From the NCBI RefSeq assembly GCF_030811685.1, contig NZ_JAUSRF010000007.1:62001-126000 (forward strand): a stretch of DNA of 64,000 bases, read 5' to 3'. The position numbers and the translations under genes were made by a program. The notes beneath the pieces are model-generated. The model was not told where the DNA came from, made no database searches, and worked only from the letters and a program-made list of their open reading frames with translations. The stretch is from Neorhizobium huautlense (GTDB lineage Bacteria; Pseudomonadota; Alphaproteobacteria; Rhizobiales; Rhizobiaceae). Positions 7,323 through 15,577 of this stretch are shown here, one piece after another (positions within the stretch are counted from its first letter, which is position 1; the number at the start of each line of letters is the position of its first letter).

Positions 7323-8470
7323 GGTGTCATCCCTCTTGGCGCTGGTTCGTCGACCGCAGCGGCCAATGCCTGCGACAAATTTCGGATTTTTTGCTGTGCC
7401 GTGGCGAGCCGCTGCGCCTGCTGCCTGAAGGCGTGGCGTTGGTCTGCAGCCTGCTTCTCAGCCTCACGCAGTGAGGCTTTTGCTTTCGCAGCCTCCGCCT
7501 TGGCCGCTGCTGCCATGGCCGTTGCTGCTGATATGTCAAAAGCGAACTGTTTCCTTAGGTTTTCACGCAATGAGGACTCGCGGGCACCGTCGAGAACCGC
7601 ACGCACCGTCCCTCCCACCCCCCTGAAACGATCTGTCGATGCCTTTACCGCCGCGGCCTCAGCCGTGATAACGGCAGCCTTTCGTTTGGTTCGATCAATG
7701 TATTCACGGCTCTTGGCTTCTACGATGGCAGCACGCTTTACGGCCTGCTTGAGCGCCGCCGCCTGAGCCTTCTCTTTATGCCATTGCGCCCGCGTCAGGC
7801 GACGTTTGCCGGCACCCAAACGCGTGAGGCCAGCCGGAATTGCGACCTTCTCGTGGTAATCATCCAGCCATGCCTTCATTCCCGCGACATATGCGCGGTC
7901 AGCCCGTTTCCCCATCGCTTTTTTGTCTTCGCCCGGAAGCGGACCGGCTGCGAGTACGGCATTTTTTGCCGGGTATCCGGGATGCAACAGGCCCGCTCGC
8001 ATCTCCTTATCGTCAGGAAGTAGGTAGGCGTGGAGGTGTGGATGGCTCTCGTCTGTATGCCGAACCACAGACACCAGCCTGCCCCCGTGCTGCGCTCGAA
8101 GCCAGGCAATTGACCGCTGTTCCCATTCGCCAACATCACGGCGAACTTCGGCACTGCCTCGATATTCCTCCATGCTCACGGGATGAGAGAAGATCAGACC
8201 AGCCAGTGTGTTTTGATCCTTGCGGATTGCCTTCCACGTAACTTTCCCAACCTTGTCGGTCCGCGGGGTCTTCGCGGCCACCACCCTTTGGTCGTGCAAC
8301 GCCCGCACGGCATCGGGGTGCAGGCCATGGACGACTTCTGGGGGCTTCGGCGATGGAACGTGGACGGATGCAGAGGGAACCCGCGTGACTTCATCGAAGA
8401 TGTAATCCGTCGTCCGCCCCGCTTTGTCGGAGCGACTGTAGAGCTCGATACGCGCGAACTGGTAGGCCAA
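7319..8470 (-). CDS. MobV-type relaxase (plasmid recombination/mobilization protein)
   Basis: A 383-residue protein with the histidine signature HTDESHPHLHAYLLP at about 138-152. This matches the HxDExxPHxH metal-binding motif of the Mob/Pre (MobV) relaxases, which nick at an origin of transfer and stay bound to the 5' end. The C-terminal part (about 225-370) is a long Ala/Lys/Arg/Gln-rich predicted coiled coil, also usual in this family. The nicking residue is not obvious to me: the N-terminus contains YSRSDKAGR, but the usual motif I is weak. It heads an operon with the unknown 224-residue gene and the DotA/TraY gene. An oriT would be expected just upstream, at 8471-8640. Confidence 0.8.
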   Translation of the reverse strand: MAYQFARIELYSRSDKAGRTTDYIFDEVTRVPSASVHVPSPKPPEVVHGLHPDAVRALHDQRVVAAKTPRTDKVGKVTWKAIRKDQNTLAGLIFSHPVSMEEYRGSAEVRRDVGEWEQRSIAWLRAQHGGRLVSVVRHTDESHPHLHAYLLPDDKEMRAGLLHPGYPAKNAVLAAGPLPGEDKKAMGKRADRAYVAGMKAWLDDYHEKVAIPAGLTRLGAGKRRLTRAQWHKEKAQAAALKQAVKRAAIVEAKSREYIDRTKRKAAVITAEAAAVKASTDRFRGVGGTVRAVLDGARESSLRENLRKQFAFDISAATAMAAAAKAEAAKAKASLREAEKQAADQRHAFRQQAQRLATAQQKIRNLSQALAAAVDEPAPRGMTP

Positions 8471-8529
8471 TAGGGAAACTCAGGGAATGCCTAAGCCTGC
8501 CTGCCGGCGATAAAGAAAACAAAGAAAAA

Positions 8530-8558
8530 ATAAGCTGTATAGACCGAATACAGCTTAT
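8530..8558 (-). terminator. Terminator hairpin, possibly also part of an oriT
   Basis: A perfect 11-base inverted repeat (ATAAGCTGTAT / ATACAGCTTAT) with a 7-base loop. On the minus strand it runs into TTTTTTCTTTG, so it is a good intrinsic terminator for the HEPN gene ending at 8645. It also sits 60 bases upstream of the relaxase start, where MobV relaxases commonly have their oriT with an inverted repeat. Both roles are possible. Confidence 0.7.
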
Positions 8559-8644
8559 CACTGCGTTCTAAGCATCGGCCATTTCATGGAGATAACAACC
8601 GATCTGGTCGCCAACGCGAGTATCGAGCGCACGCAATTCAGATG

Positions 8645-9145
8645 CTACAGAGAGTTTAGCGCCTTCTGGAAAGCCTTGAGGCCATCATAAATGTCGGCCA
8701 AACGAGCTTTGGTTACGGACGGCGCGTCGATCGAGTTGGCTTGTGGCGTGCCTTTGATATACGTGTGTGCCAAACGATCCCGCATCGTTTTCAGCGAAGA
8801 CAGCTGCGCCTCTAGCTTTGCCTTGGCGCCAACGTCCACGGTGCGCTCTATTTTTTCGCAGGCTGGAATTCCGATAAGATGAATCAACATTTTCCTAAAA
8901 TGCTGCTCATAATCGAAACCATAGGTCCTTTTAACGTTGTTCTCAACTAGCTTGATATTACTCGGGAGCTTAACCTTCTTGGTGCAGTGAGTTAGCACGA
9001 TGCCATCCATGCTGATTTCGATCCAACCGCATAGTTCAAGTATCGCGAGTTTTGAGTAATACGTAGCCTTCTTGTTATCCGCCTCCCCGCGATAAGCTTG
9101 GTCGAGATGCTTGAGGTTTTCCTCTATATATCTCTTTACGACCAT
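8645..9145 (-). CDS. HEPN-type putative ribonuclease
   Basis: A 166-residue, mostly helical protein. It carries RDRLAH at about residues 122-127, fitting the Rx4-6H catalytic motif of HEPN ribonucleases, within a predicted helix (MRDRLAHTYIKG). The frame opens at 9190, but the ATG at 9145, 1 base after the DUF262 stop, gives a clean operon junction and is preferred. It follows the DUF262 gene and ends before a strong terminator. HEPN proteins next to DUF262 proteins are known from defence and toxin-antitoxin loci. The likely role is RNA cleavage in an abortive response; this is inferred from the motif and context. Confidence 0.6.
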   Translation of the reverse strand: MVVKRYIEENLKHLDQAYRGEADNKKATYYSKLAILELCGWIEISMDGIVLTHCTKKVKLPSNIKLVENNVKRTYGFDYEQHFRKMLIHLIGIPACEKIERTVDVGAKAKLEAQLSSLKTMRDRLAHTYIKGTPQANSIDAPSVTKARLADIYDGLKAFQKALNSL

Positions 9146-9146
9146 A

Positions 9147-10286
9147 TCATTCTGCGAAAATTGCCGTTGCGGCGTTAAGGCGTGCGTCAACCTTGTCTTT
9201 CTTTGAAAGGCCTTCTGCCAGCTCGGAGTCCGAAATGCTATTATGTGCCCGGAACTTCACGAGCAACTGCTGGCAATGCGCAACCGTTGCACCCTCAAGA
9301 TGTATGAGGTTTTCTGCGATGCCGACCATTATTGCTTCTAGCACCGTCCCAGGCATGCGAGACGGTGGACGTTGCGTAATAAACTTCTCAGCGAGAACCT
9401 TTACGACGCGAGTAAATAGGTCGCCATGCTCTTTTATAACCGTGTCATCTGCATGTCTGTTGCTGGACATGTAGTCGTTGAGAAATTTAGCGACCGAACC
9501 TTTATAATTTTCCCGGTTCCGCAGAAACGCGAAGAATCTTAGAATCGCTTCTTGTTTAGCAAAGCGATACTTTTCTCCCGGCTGCATATTGTTGACTGCT
9601 CGCCAGTTAGGGTCATTGTCCCAGGTCTTCAAAGCCTGATTAAATGTTCCCGAGTATATACAATTCCTGATTTCCTGGTTGTTCAGCTTCAGGCCGCCCG
9701 AGTTAAGACGGTGGAAAATCGTGAACAAGTACTCGTTGTGGCTACGCTTCGAAAAATCACAACGCAACACGTTAATTGGTATTGTCTGGTTCTGTACTTT
9801 TGAAAACACCTTCCGGAGATCAGTTCCAGGTTTTGCTGTTTTGAAGGTCGCTGGCGATTTGTTGCGAAGTACATCATCGATGTCCGGAAGGTTTGAAAGC
9901 CTCCAATCCTCTCCATTAAGGAAACGGACTATTGTCGAGATGCGTTGCAGGCCATCAATCACCAACCACTCGTTCTTTTTCGCATCGTAAGCGAAACACA
10001 TGCTGGGAATCGGAAGCTGCTTGATTAGGGAGTCGATGAATCGAGTCTGGTCTGTCGATTTCCAAACTACGTCTCTCTGAAAATCAGGTTGAATGATTAG
10101 GTCACCCTCCTGATACATTCTGAGAAGGTCTGCTCCGGAGCGTAACTCATTATAGGCAACAATGTCGCTCGGTGGCGATTCATTGGAATCGTCAACTTCG
10201 CGCTCCGCTTCTTCCTGTTGCTCTATGCTTGCTTCGGGATCAATCGGCTCGGCGGGCAGAATTTCGACTTCGGCGTTTTCAGTCAT
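9147..10286 (-). CDS. DUF262 (GmrS-like/ParB-like fold) protein
   Basis: A 379-residue protein. The first 45 residues are acidic and disordered. The DUF262 domain follows, with QPDFQR (66-71), the DGxQR-type motif DGLQRISTI (111-119) and RLNSGGLKLNNQEIRN (193-208), all hallmarks of the family. In GmrSD-type modification-dependent restriction enzymes this domain binds or hydrolyses nucleotides. The C-terminal half (about 215-379) is helical and lacks an obvious HNH (DUF1524) nuclease motif, so the nuclease function may lie in the HEPN partner just downstream. GGGAGG stands 7-8 bases before the ATG. It is probably an anti-phage defence gene. Confidence 0.75.
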   Translation of the reverse strand: MTENAEVEILPAEPIDPEASIEQQEEAEREVDDSNESPPSDIVAYNELRSGADLLRMYQEGDLIIQPDFQRDVVWKSTDQTRFIDSLIKQLPIPSMCFAYDAKKNEWLVIDGLQRISTIVRFLNGEDWRLSNLPDIDDVLRNKSPATFKTAKPGTDLRKVFSKVQNQTIPINVLRCDFSKRSHNEYLFTIFHRLNSGGLKLNNQEIRNCIYSGTFNQALKTWDNDPNWRAVNNMQPGEKYRFAKQEAILRFFAFLRNRENYKGSVAKFLNDYMSSNRHADDTVIKEHGDLFTRVVKVLAEKFITQRPPSRMPGTVLEAIMVGIAENLIHLEGATVAHCQQLLVKFRAHNSISDSELAEGLSKKDKVDARLNAATAIFAE

Positions 10287-10296
10287 AGTGGCCTCC

Positions 10297-10503
10297 CTAC
10301 AGGCAAATGAGCCAGCGATTGCGCCCCCGTGTAGACCATTTCGCTGAAAGTTCTAACTCTGATACGCCACTGTGCATTACAGGGTAAAGGGCGAAATTCT
10401 CAGGATGGCCGTTGTAGAGGGCGGTTTGTGGATCATCGTCGTAGCCGAACACATTCGGCGGCCGCATCGACTCGATATTCAGCCAATCCAACCAGCGCGT
10501 CAC
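10297..10503 (-). CDS. Possible small gene upstream of the DUF262 gene
   Basis: A 68-residue frame starting at a GTG with GAGG 6-7 bases upstream (CTGAGGTTATGTG). Its TAG stop falls in the ribosome-binding region of the DUF262 gene, so it could be the first gene of the same operon. The sequence (MTRWLDWLNIESMRPPNVFG and onward) is tryptophan-rich at the N-terminus and not recognised. It may instead be a truncated gene left by element insertion beside the tRNA. Confidence 0.35.
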   Translation of the reverse strand: MTRWLDWLNIESMRPPNVFGYDDDPQTALYNGHPENFALYPVMHSGVSELELSAKWSTRGRNRWLICL

Positions 10504-10603
10504 ATAACCTCAGCGCGCAAGCATGGAGATAGCTGATGTTCCAGACATGTTCCAAAACTGCCAATTGTGAGAATAATCCCTGATTACATGATCAGGAAGA
10601 AAC

Positions 10604-10654
10604 TCCCCTCTCCCTGTAAGTCCTTGTGACTATTAGACTTATCGGGAGAGGGGA
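10604..10654 (-). terminator. tRNA-His terminator
   Basis: Perfect 11-base arms (TCCCCTCTCCC at 10604-10614 and its complement at 10644-10654) enclose a loop with a further partial stem (GATAAGTC / GACTTACA on the minus strand). It begins right after the CCA end of tRNA-His and is followed by a modest U-rich stretch (GTTTCTT). It should stop tRNA transcription before the accessory genes. Confidence 0.75.
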
Positions 10655-10655
10655 A

Positions 10656-10732
10656 TGGTACGGTTGAGTGGGGTCGAACCACCGACCTCAGGTGCCACAA
10701 ACCTGCGCTCTAACCAACTGAGCTACAACCGC
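10656..10732 (-). tRNA. tRNA-His (GTG)
   Basis: A full cloverleaf can be drawn on the minus strand: acceptor GCGGTTG/CAACCGT, D-arm GCTC/GAGC, anticodon stem CAGGT/ACCTG with loop TTGTGGC (anticodon GTG), T-arm with TTCGACC, and encoded CCA. The genomic base before G1 is T, so no G-1 is encoded. The first pair is G1-U72 and the discriminator is A73. This is the unusual histidine tRNA form known from many alphaproteobacteria. Its 3' end faces the accessory region at 1-10.6 kb, as expected for a tRNA used as an integration site. Confidence 0.95.
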
Positions 10733-10808
10733 ACATGAGACGTTTTGGGCGTCTGCGGCTCACATACGAGGATAAAACTCGTTTTGCAAGCCCCTAGAGC
10801 AGTTCATT

Positions 10809-10846
10809 GTCATAAAGACCACATGGCAGCACATGGTCTTTATGAC
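10809..10846. repeat. 13-base perfect inverted repeat after the phasin gene
   Basis: GTCATAAAGACCA and its exact complement are separated by 12 bases, 13 bases downstream of the phasin stop (10859). It is strong enough to end the phasin transcript, but no U-run follows on either strand, so it may instead stabilise the mRNA end. Confidence 0.6.
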
Positions 10847-10858
10847 CGGCGACCGAAA

Positions 10859-11305
10859 TCAGGCCGCCTTGAAACCGGCCATGGCGCGCTCTGCCGCATC
10901 GCGTCCGGGCTTTGTCACCTCCTCAGTCACCTTGCGGGTCGCTTCCTGCAGGTCGCGCACGTTTTCCACAGTCAGCTCCGCCTGCCGGCGCACGAAGGCC
11001 GATTGCAGCTCCACCAGTTCGGAAACGGAACGCACGCCCATCAGCGCCTGCATGTGTGCGATCGAAAGATCCGCACTGCTGCGCATCGCATCCGCCGCCT
11101 TCAAACCGAGCGCGAACGAACCGGACCGGGCGACGTAAAACGTGTCTTCCACAGTTTTTGTCGCATCGGTCGTTGCGTCTTGCAGGCGTGAAAAGGCCTC
11201 GCGGGACTGTTGCGCCCCCATATGCGCGGCATCGCGAAACCCTTGCGCCATGCGGCTCGGGTCGAATGCGGAAAATCCAAAGAAATCATCGGGTTTGTAA
11301 GGCAT
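10859..11305 (-). CDS. Phasin family protein
   Basis: About 148 residues starting MPYKPDDFFGFSAFDPSRMA. AGGAGG lies 7 bases before the ATG at 11305, which is why the longer frame to 11437 is rejected. The protein is almost wholly helical with heptad-like alanine, glutamate and arginine patterns, and contains the phasin-type middle region (LSIAHMQALMGVRSVSELVELQ). Phasins coat polyhydroxyalkanoate granules; the acetoacetyl-CoA synthetase 4.5 kb away fits polyhydroxybutyrate turnover. It is read toward tRNA-His, away from the kinase gene. Confidence 0.8.
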   Translation of the reverse strand: MPYKPDDFFGFSAFDPSRMAQGFRDAAHMGAQQSREAFSRLQDATTDATKTVEDTFYVARSGSFALGLKAADAMRSSADLSIAHMQALMGVRSVSELVELQSAFVRRQAELTVENVRDLQEATRKVTEEVTKPGRDAAERAMAGFKAA

Positions 11306-11537
11306 GCCATGTCCTCCTCGACATTGTTCCAGCACTCCACGCTGGCTCCTCACCCATATATCTACAATATCTAATTGTGCGTCGCAATGCGATGCTGCAC
11401 CGCACGCTCCGGCGTTAACCCTTTTGCCCGATAGCAAGCTCGCGAAGGTGGACCGAAGCCCCCCTTTGAAGTTACTAACAATATGTTAACTTGGCACATC
11501 GTCGCGTATTTGACGATGGTGCTCCCAGGGTTCGTTC

Positions 11538-14500
11538 ATGTCCGCTGTACAGTATCCGTTTATAGACATTGCCGTTCATCCGCGTATCCGCGCGCGCCTT
11601 TCCGGCGGCGAGGCAATCGTCATCTTTTCACCCGACATGAAACATGCGCTGTGGGCAAACGGACGCGGCGCCGAGCTTTTCGGCCACGAAAACATCTACG
11701 ATTTTCTCGACCACGGCACCGAACCGCTGGACGTTTCCTTCCGCCAGGCGCAGGCCGCCGCGCGCGGTCTGGCCAATGAAGGAGACAGCCGTTCCTTCAT
11801 GATGCGCATCACCAGCGGTTTCCAGCGCACCGCCGTGCCGGCGACCTGCGAACTGATGACGATCGGCAATGACCGCGCCATCATGGTTGCCGCACCGGCA
11901 AGCGATGGCGCCATGTCGATAGCCCAATGCGCGGCGCGCATGATCGAAGGGTTCGATGATACCGACACGCATCGCGCCGTGCTGGACCAGAACGGCCAGA
12001 TCCTTGCCGCATCGCCGCGTTTCGCATCGCTGGACATGACGCCGCATACCGGCCGCATGCTGGTCAACATGGCAACCGTGCATGTTGACGGCCTCGTCAA
12101 GCGCCCGGTGCCGACCCGCACCGGTTACCTGCCGGCCGCGATGGGCAAGGTTTCCGACACGCCCGCCATGTACCTGCTCTTCATCGTCGAGCCCGATGCG
12201 GGCTCCGGCGACATCATTCCGATGGAAGCCCGCGAGGATGAGGCGGAAGACGAGCAGCCCGTCGCCGTATCGGAGGTCGAACCGGACACCATCGAGCCGG
12301 ACGCGCCGGCAGCGGAGCATTCAGAGATCGAGGATGCGGCGGCGGAAACCGATGACGCGTCTGCACCTTCCGCCGATGGTTATGCCGATGCGCTCGATGC
12401 GCTCGCCGACATAAACGAGGTGGATGACGAGCCGACGGAAGAAACCGAGTTCGAACATGCCGACGCCGAACCGGCCAAATCGACCGAGACCGAACAGGCC
12501 ATGGCCGATGTGCGGCAGGCACTGCTGGACAGTTTTGGCGCCGAACCGGCAACCGAAGACGATGATACCGTAGCCGTGGCAGCCGACGCGCCGACGGAAG
12601 CGGAAGCGGAAGCGGAAGCGGAAGCGGAAGCGGAAGCGGAAGCGGAAGCGGAAGCGGAAGCGGAAGCGGAAGCGGAAGAAAATCTGCCCGTTGCAGAGGT
12701 TTCAAGCGAAGAAACCACGGTCGTTGCGGACGATGTCGAGCCTGTGGAAACGGTCGAGGCGGACAACGCGCCCGTGGTCGAACCCGTGACCGAACCGGTT
12801 GCGGAAATCGAGCCGCAGCCGACCCCGGCCCTGATGTTCGGCACGGCGCGAACCATCAATACCGCAGAACCCTTCGTGTTCTCGCCGGACATGCGCGCCA
12901 CGCGTTTTGTCTGGAAGATCGATGCCGAAGGCCGGTTCAGCGAAGTTTCCAGCGAGTTTGCCCGCGTCGTCGGCCCGCATGCGGCCGATATCAACGGCTT
13001 GGCCTTTTCCGATCTGGCGGCGCTGTTCAATTTCGACCCGGACGGCAAGATCACCGAACTCCTGCGCAAGCGCGACACCTGGTCCGGCAAGACCATCTGG
13101 TGGCCGATCGAGGGCACGACGCTGAAAGTGCCGGTCGATCTGGCCGCCCTGCCGACCTATACCCGCAACCGCGAATTCGACGGCTTTCGAGGTTTTGGCA
13201 TCGTGCGGGTTGCCGATGTGGCGGAGGATCCGCTGGCAATTGGCGTGACGCTGGTGCCGACAGAGGCCGGCAGCGAAACGGACGTGGTGCCGGATGACAT
13301 TGTCGATGACATCGTCGATCTGACCGCGCCTGTTTCAACGGAGACGGATCTGCCGGAAACGGAAGAGGACCCGTTTGCCGGCGACGCCACCGAGACTGAA
13401 GCAGAAGCCGATTTTGCCGGGATGGCGGAGGATGCTCCTGACGCGGCAGGCGAGGAAGACATCGTTACGGACGAATCTGCGATGTTCGAAGCTGACACGC
13501 TGCCCGAGCCGGAAGACGAAAAACCAGCACTTCGCCTCGTCGAAACACCCTCGCGCCGCCATTCCGATAAGGTCATCCAGCTTGAAGAGCGCCGTTTCCG
13601 CAACGACGGGCTGACACCCGGCGAAAAGGCAGCTTTCGTCGAAATCGGCCGCCGTCTCGATCCGCATCCGCGAGAGGATGAGGAGGAAGACATCCATGCG
13701 GCGGCCACGCCTTATGCCAAAGAAAATGCTCCGCGCGACATCGCCGATACGGATGAGCAGGACGAAACGTCTGCGCCCGAGACCTTGGACGCGACCGACG
13801 AAGCAATCGCTGATGATGTCGAGGCCGCCGAAGAGGACAACGAGGATGTGACTTCGGATGCGCTGCCGCTGCTCGATGAAGCGGCGGCAGACATCGACGA
13901 AACCGATCAGATCGACGCCGAAGAAGAACAGGTCGAAGGCGAACCGGTAGAAGACGAGCATGAAGCGGAAGAACCGCAGACCTATGCCGACATCATGCCG
14001 ATGCGCGCCCGGCTTGGCCTCAACGCGGATATTCTCGACCAGATGCCGGTGGCGCTGATCGTGCATGCCGGCGACACGCTTTATCACGCCAATGCCGAAT
14101 TCCTGCGCCTGACCGGTTACGACAGCCTTGAACAGCTGGAGGAACTCGGCGGCCTGGACGTTCTCCTGCAGCGCGACGAGCTGGAAGCCAAGACCGCCGA
14201 AGCCGGTGGCATGGTGGTGGTGCGCGCCGACGATACGCTGGTTCCGGTGAGCGCCCGCCTGCAATCGATCCGTTGGGAAAATTCGACCGCGCTGATGCTG
14301 GCCCTGATGCCGGTCGCCGTGACGAGCGAAGCGGTACCCGTTGCCGCGCCGCCCGTTACGGAGGCCGTGGAAGATGCAGACCTGCCGGCCGCTGCCGCCG
14401 AAGTGTCGCGCCTGCAGGTGGAAGTGGACGAGTTGCGCTCGATCCTCGAAACCGCCACCGACGGCGTCGTGATCATCGGCCCGGAAGGCGATGTGCGCTC

Positions 14501-15530
14501 GATGAATCGGGCGGCGAGCGCGCTGTTCAACTATGACAATGACGAAACGGTCGGCCGGCCTTTCGCCATGCTGTTTGCGCATGAAAGCCAGCGCTCAGTC
14601 ATCGATTATCTCGGCGGTCTGTCCGGCCACGGTGTTGCCAGCGTGCTGAATGATGGTCGCGAAGTGATCGGTCGCGAGGCCGGCGGCGGTTTCCTGCCGC
14701 TGTTCATGACGATCGGCCGCCTGACCTCCTCCAACGGCTATTGCGCCGTCATCCGTGATATCACCGCCTGGAAGCGCACCGAGGAAGAGCTGCGCAATGC
14801 CAAGCGCTCCGCCGAAACCGCCAATGCCCACAAGAGCGATTTCCTCGCCCATGTGAGCCACGAGATCCGCACGCCGCTCAATGCCATTATCGGTTTCGCA
14901 GACATGATGGCGACCGAACGTTTCGGGCCGATCGGCCATCCGCGTTACATCGAATATGCCAATGACATCGGCCGTTCGGGCCGCCATGTACTCGATATCG
15001 TCAATGACCTGCTCGACATTTCCAAGATCGAGGCGGGCGAGATGGATCTCGAATTCGAGGCGGTCGGCCTCAACGAGACGGTGTCGGAAGCCGTGTCGCT
15101 GATCCAGCCACAGGCAAATGGCCAGCGGGTGATCATCCGCACCGCGCTTTCGCAGGCCGTGCCGCAGGTGGTCGCCGATCTGCGCTCGGTCAAGCAGATC
15201 GTGCTCAACATTCTCGCCAATGCCATCCGGTTCACGCCATCGGGCGGGCAGATCGTCGTGTCGACCGCCTTCGAAGCCAATGGCAGCGTCATCCTGCGCA
15301 TCCGCGATACCGGCATCGGCATGACACGTTCGGAACTGGAACTGGCGATGAAGCCTTTCCGGCAGGTAACGGGTGCGGCACGAAAGCGTGGCGATGGCAC
15401 CGGTCTTGGCCTGCCGCTGACCAAGGCGATGGTTGACGCCAACCGCGCCGCCTTTGCCATCACTTCGGCACCCAACGAGGGCACGCTGGTAGAAATCACG
15501 TTTCCTTCACCGCGCGTTCTGGCGGACTGA
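11538..15530 (+). CDS. pdhS1: PdhS-type PAS sensor histidine kinase
   Basis: A 1330-residue cytoplasmic kinase without membrane segments. Residues 1-230 form an N-terminal domain. Acidic linkers rich in Glu, Ala and Asp cover about 230-430 and 600-820, the first with a (Glu-Ala)13 run. PAS-like units follow near 435-560, 825-925 and 970-1090. The HisKA H-box is HVSHEIRTPLN with the phospho-acceptor His1108. The ATPase domain shows the N-box (NILANAIRFTPSGG), G1 (RDTGIGM) and G2 (DGTGLGL). This architecture matches the PleC/DivJ-homologue PdhS kinases, which act on DivK and control asymmetric division in Rhizobiales. The symbol is taken from the A. tumefaciens paralogue with this size and neighbourhood. 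Confidence 0.85.
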   Translation: MSAVQYPFIDIAVHPRIRARLSGGEAIVIFSPDMKHALWANGRGAELFGHENIYDFLDHGTEPLDVSFRQAQAAARGLANEGDSRSFMMRITSGFQRTAVPATCELMTIGNDRAIMVAAPASDGAMSIAQCAARMIEGFDDTDTHRAVLDQNGQILAASPRFASLDMTPHTGRMLVNMATVHVDGLVKRPVPTRTGYLPAAMGKVSDTPAMYLLFIVEPDAGSGDIIPMEAREDEAEDEQPVAVSEVEPDTIEPDAPAAEHSEIEDAAAETDDASAPSADGYADALDALADINEVDDEPTEETEFEHADAEPAKSTETEQAMADVRQALLDSFGAEPATEDDDTVAVAADAPTEAEAEAEAEAEAEAEAEAEAEAEAEAEENLPVAEVSSEETTVVADDVEPVETVEADNAPVVEPVTEPVAEIEPQPTPALMFGTARTINTAEPFVFSPDMRATRFVWKIDAEGRFSEVSSEFARVVGPHAADINGLAFSDLAALFNFDPDGKITELLRKRDTWSGKTIWWPIEGTTLKVPVDLAALPTYTRNREFDGFRGFGIVRVADVAEDPLAIGVTLVPTEAGSETDVVPDDIVDDIVDLTAPVSTETDLPETEEDPFAGDATETEAEADFAGMAEDAPDAAGEEDIVTDESAMFEADTLPEPEDEKPALRLVETPSRRHSDKVIQLEERRFRNDGLTPGEKAAFVEIGRRLDPHPREDEEEDIHAAATPYAKENAPRDIADTDEQDETSAPETLDATDEAIADDVEAAEEDNEDVTSDALPLLDEAAADIDETDQIDAEEEQVEGEPVEDEHEAEEPQTYADIMPMRARLGLNADILDQMPVALIVHAGDTLYHANAEFLRLTGYDSLEQLEELGGLDVLLQRDELEAKTAEAGGMVVVRADDTLVPVSARLQSIRWENSTALMLALMPVAVTSEAVPVAAPPVTEAVEDADLPAAAAEVSRLQVEVDELRSILETATDGVVIIGPEGDVRSMNRAASALFNYDNDETVGRPFAMLFAHESQRSVIDYLGGLSGHGVASVLNDGREVIGREAGGGFLPLFMTIGRLTSSNGYCAVIRDITAWKRTEEELRNAKRSAETANAHKSDFLAHVSHEIRTPLNAIIGFADMMATERFGPIGHPRYIEYANDIGRSGRHVLDIVNDLLDISKIEAGEMDLEFEAVGLNETVSEAVSLIQPQANGQRVIIRTALSQAVPQVVADLRSVKQIVLNILANAIRFTPSGGQIVVSTAFEANGSVILRIRDTGIGMTRSELELAMKPFRQVTGAARKRGDGTGLGLPLTKAMVDANRAAFAITSAPNEGTLVEITFPSPRVLAD
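12597..12674 (+). repeat. (GAAGCG)13 in-frame hexanucleotide repeat
   Basis: Thirteen perfect copies of GAAGCG lie inside the kinase gene and encode 13 Glu-Ala pairs in an acidic linker. Copy-number changes would alter linker length by two residues without shifting the frame. Confidence 0.95.
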
Positions 15531-15555
15531 GCGCAGAGAAAAGCGGCAAAAAAGA

Positions 15556-15577
15556 AGGCAGCCGAAGCTGCCTTTTT
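15556..15577 (+). terminator. Intrinsic terminator of the kinase gene
   Basis: AGGCAGC-CGAA-GCTGCCT followed by TTTTT, 25 bases after the kinase stop codon. It is a textbook stem with a tetraloop. The rest of 15578-15828 shows no gene. Confidence 0.9.

Noticed and set aside
12597-12674. Tandem repeat as a CRISPR array
   Set aside because: The unit is 6 bases with no spacers and lies within a coding frame.
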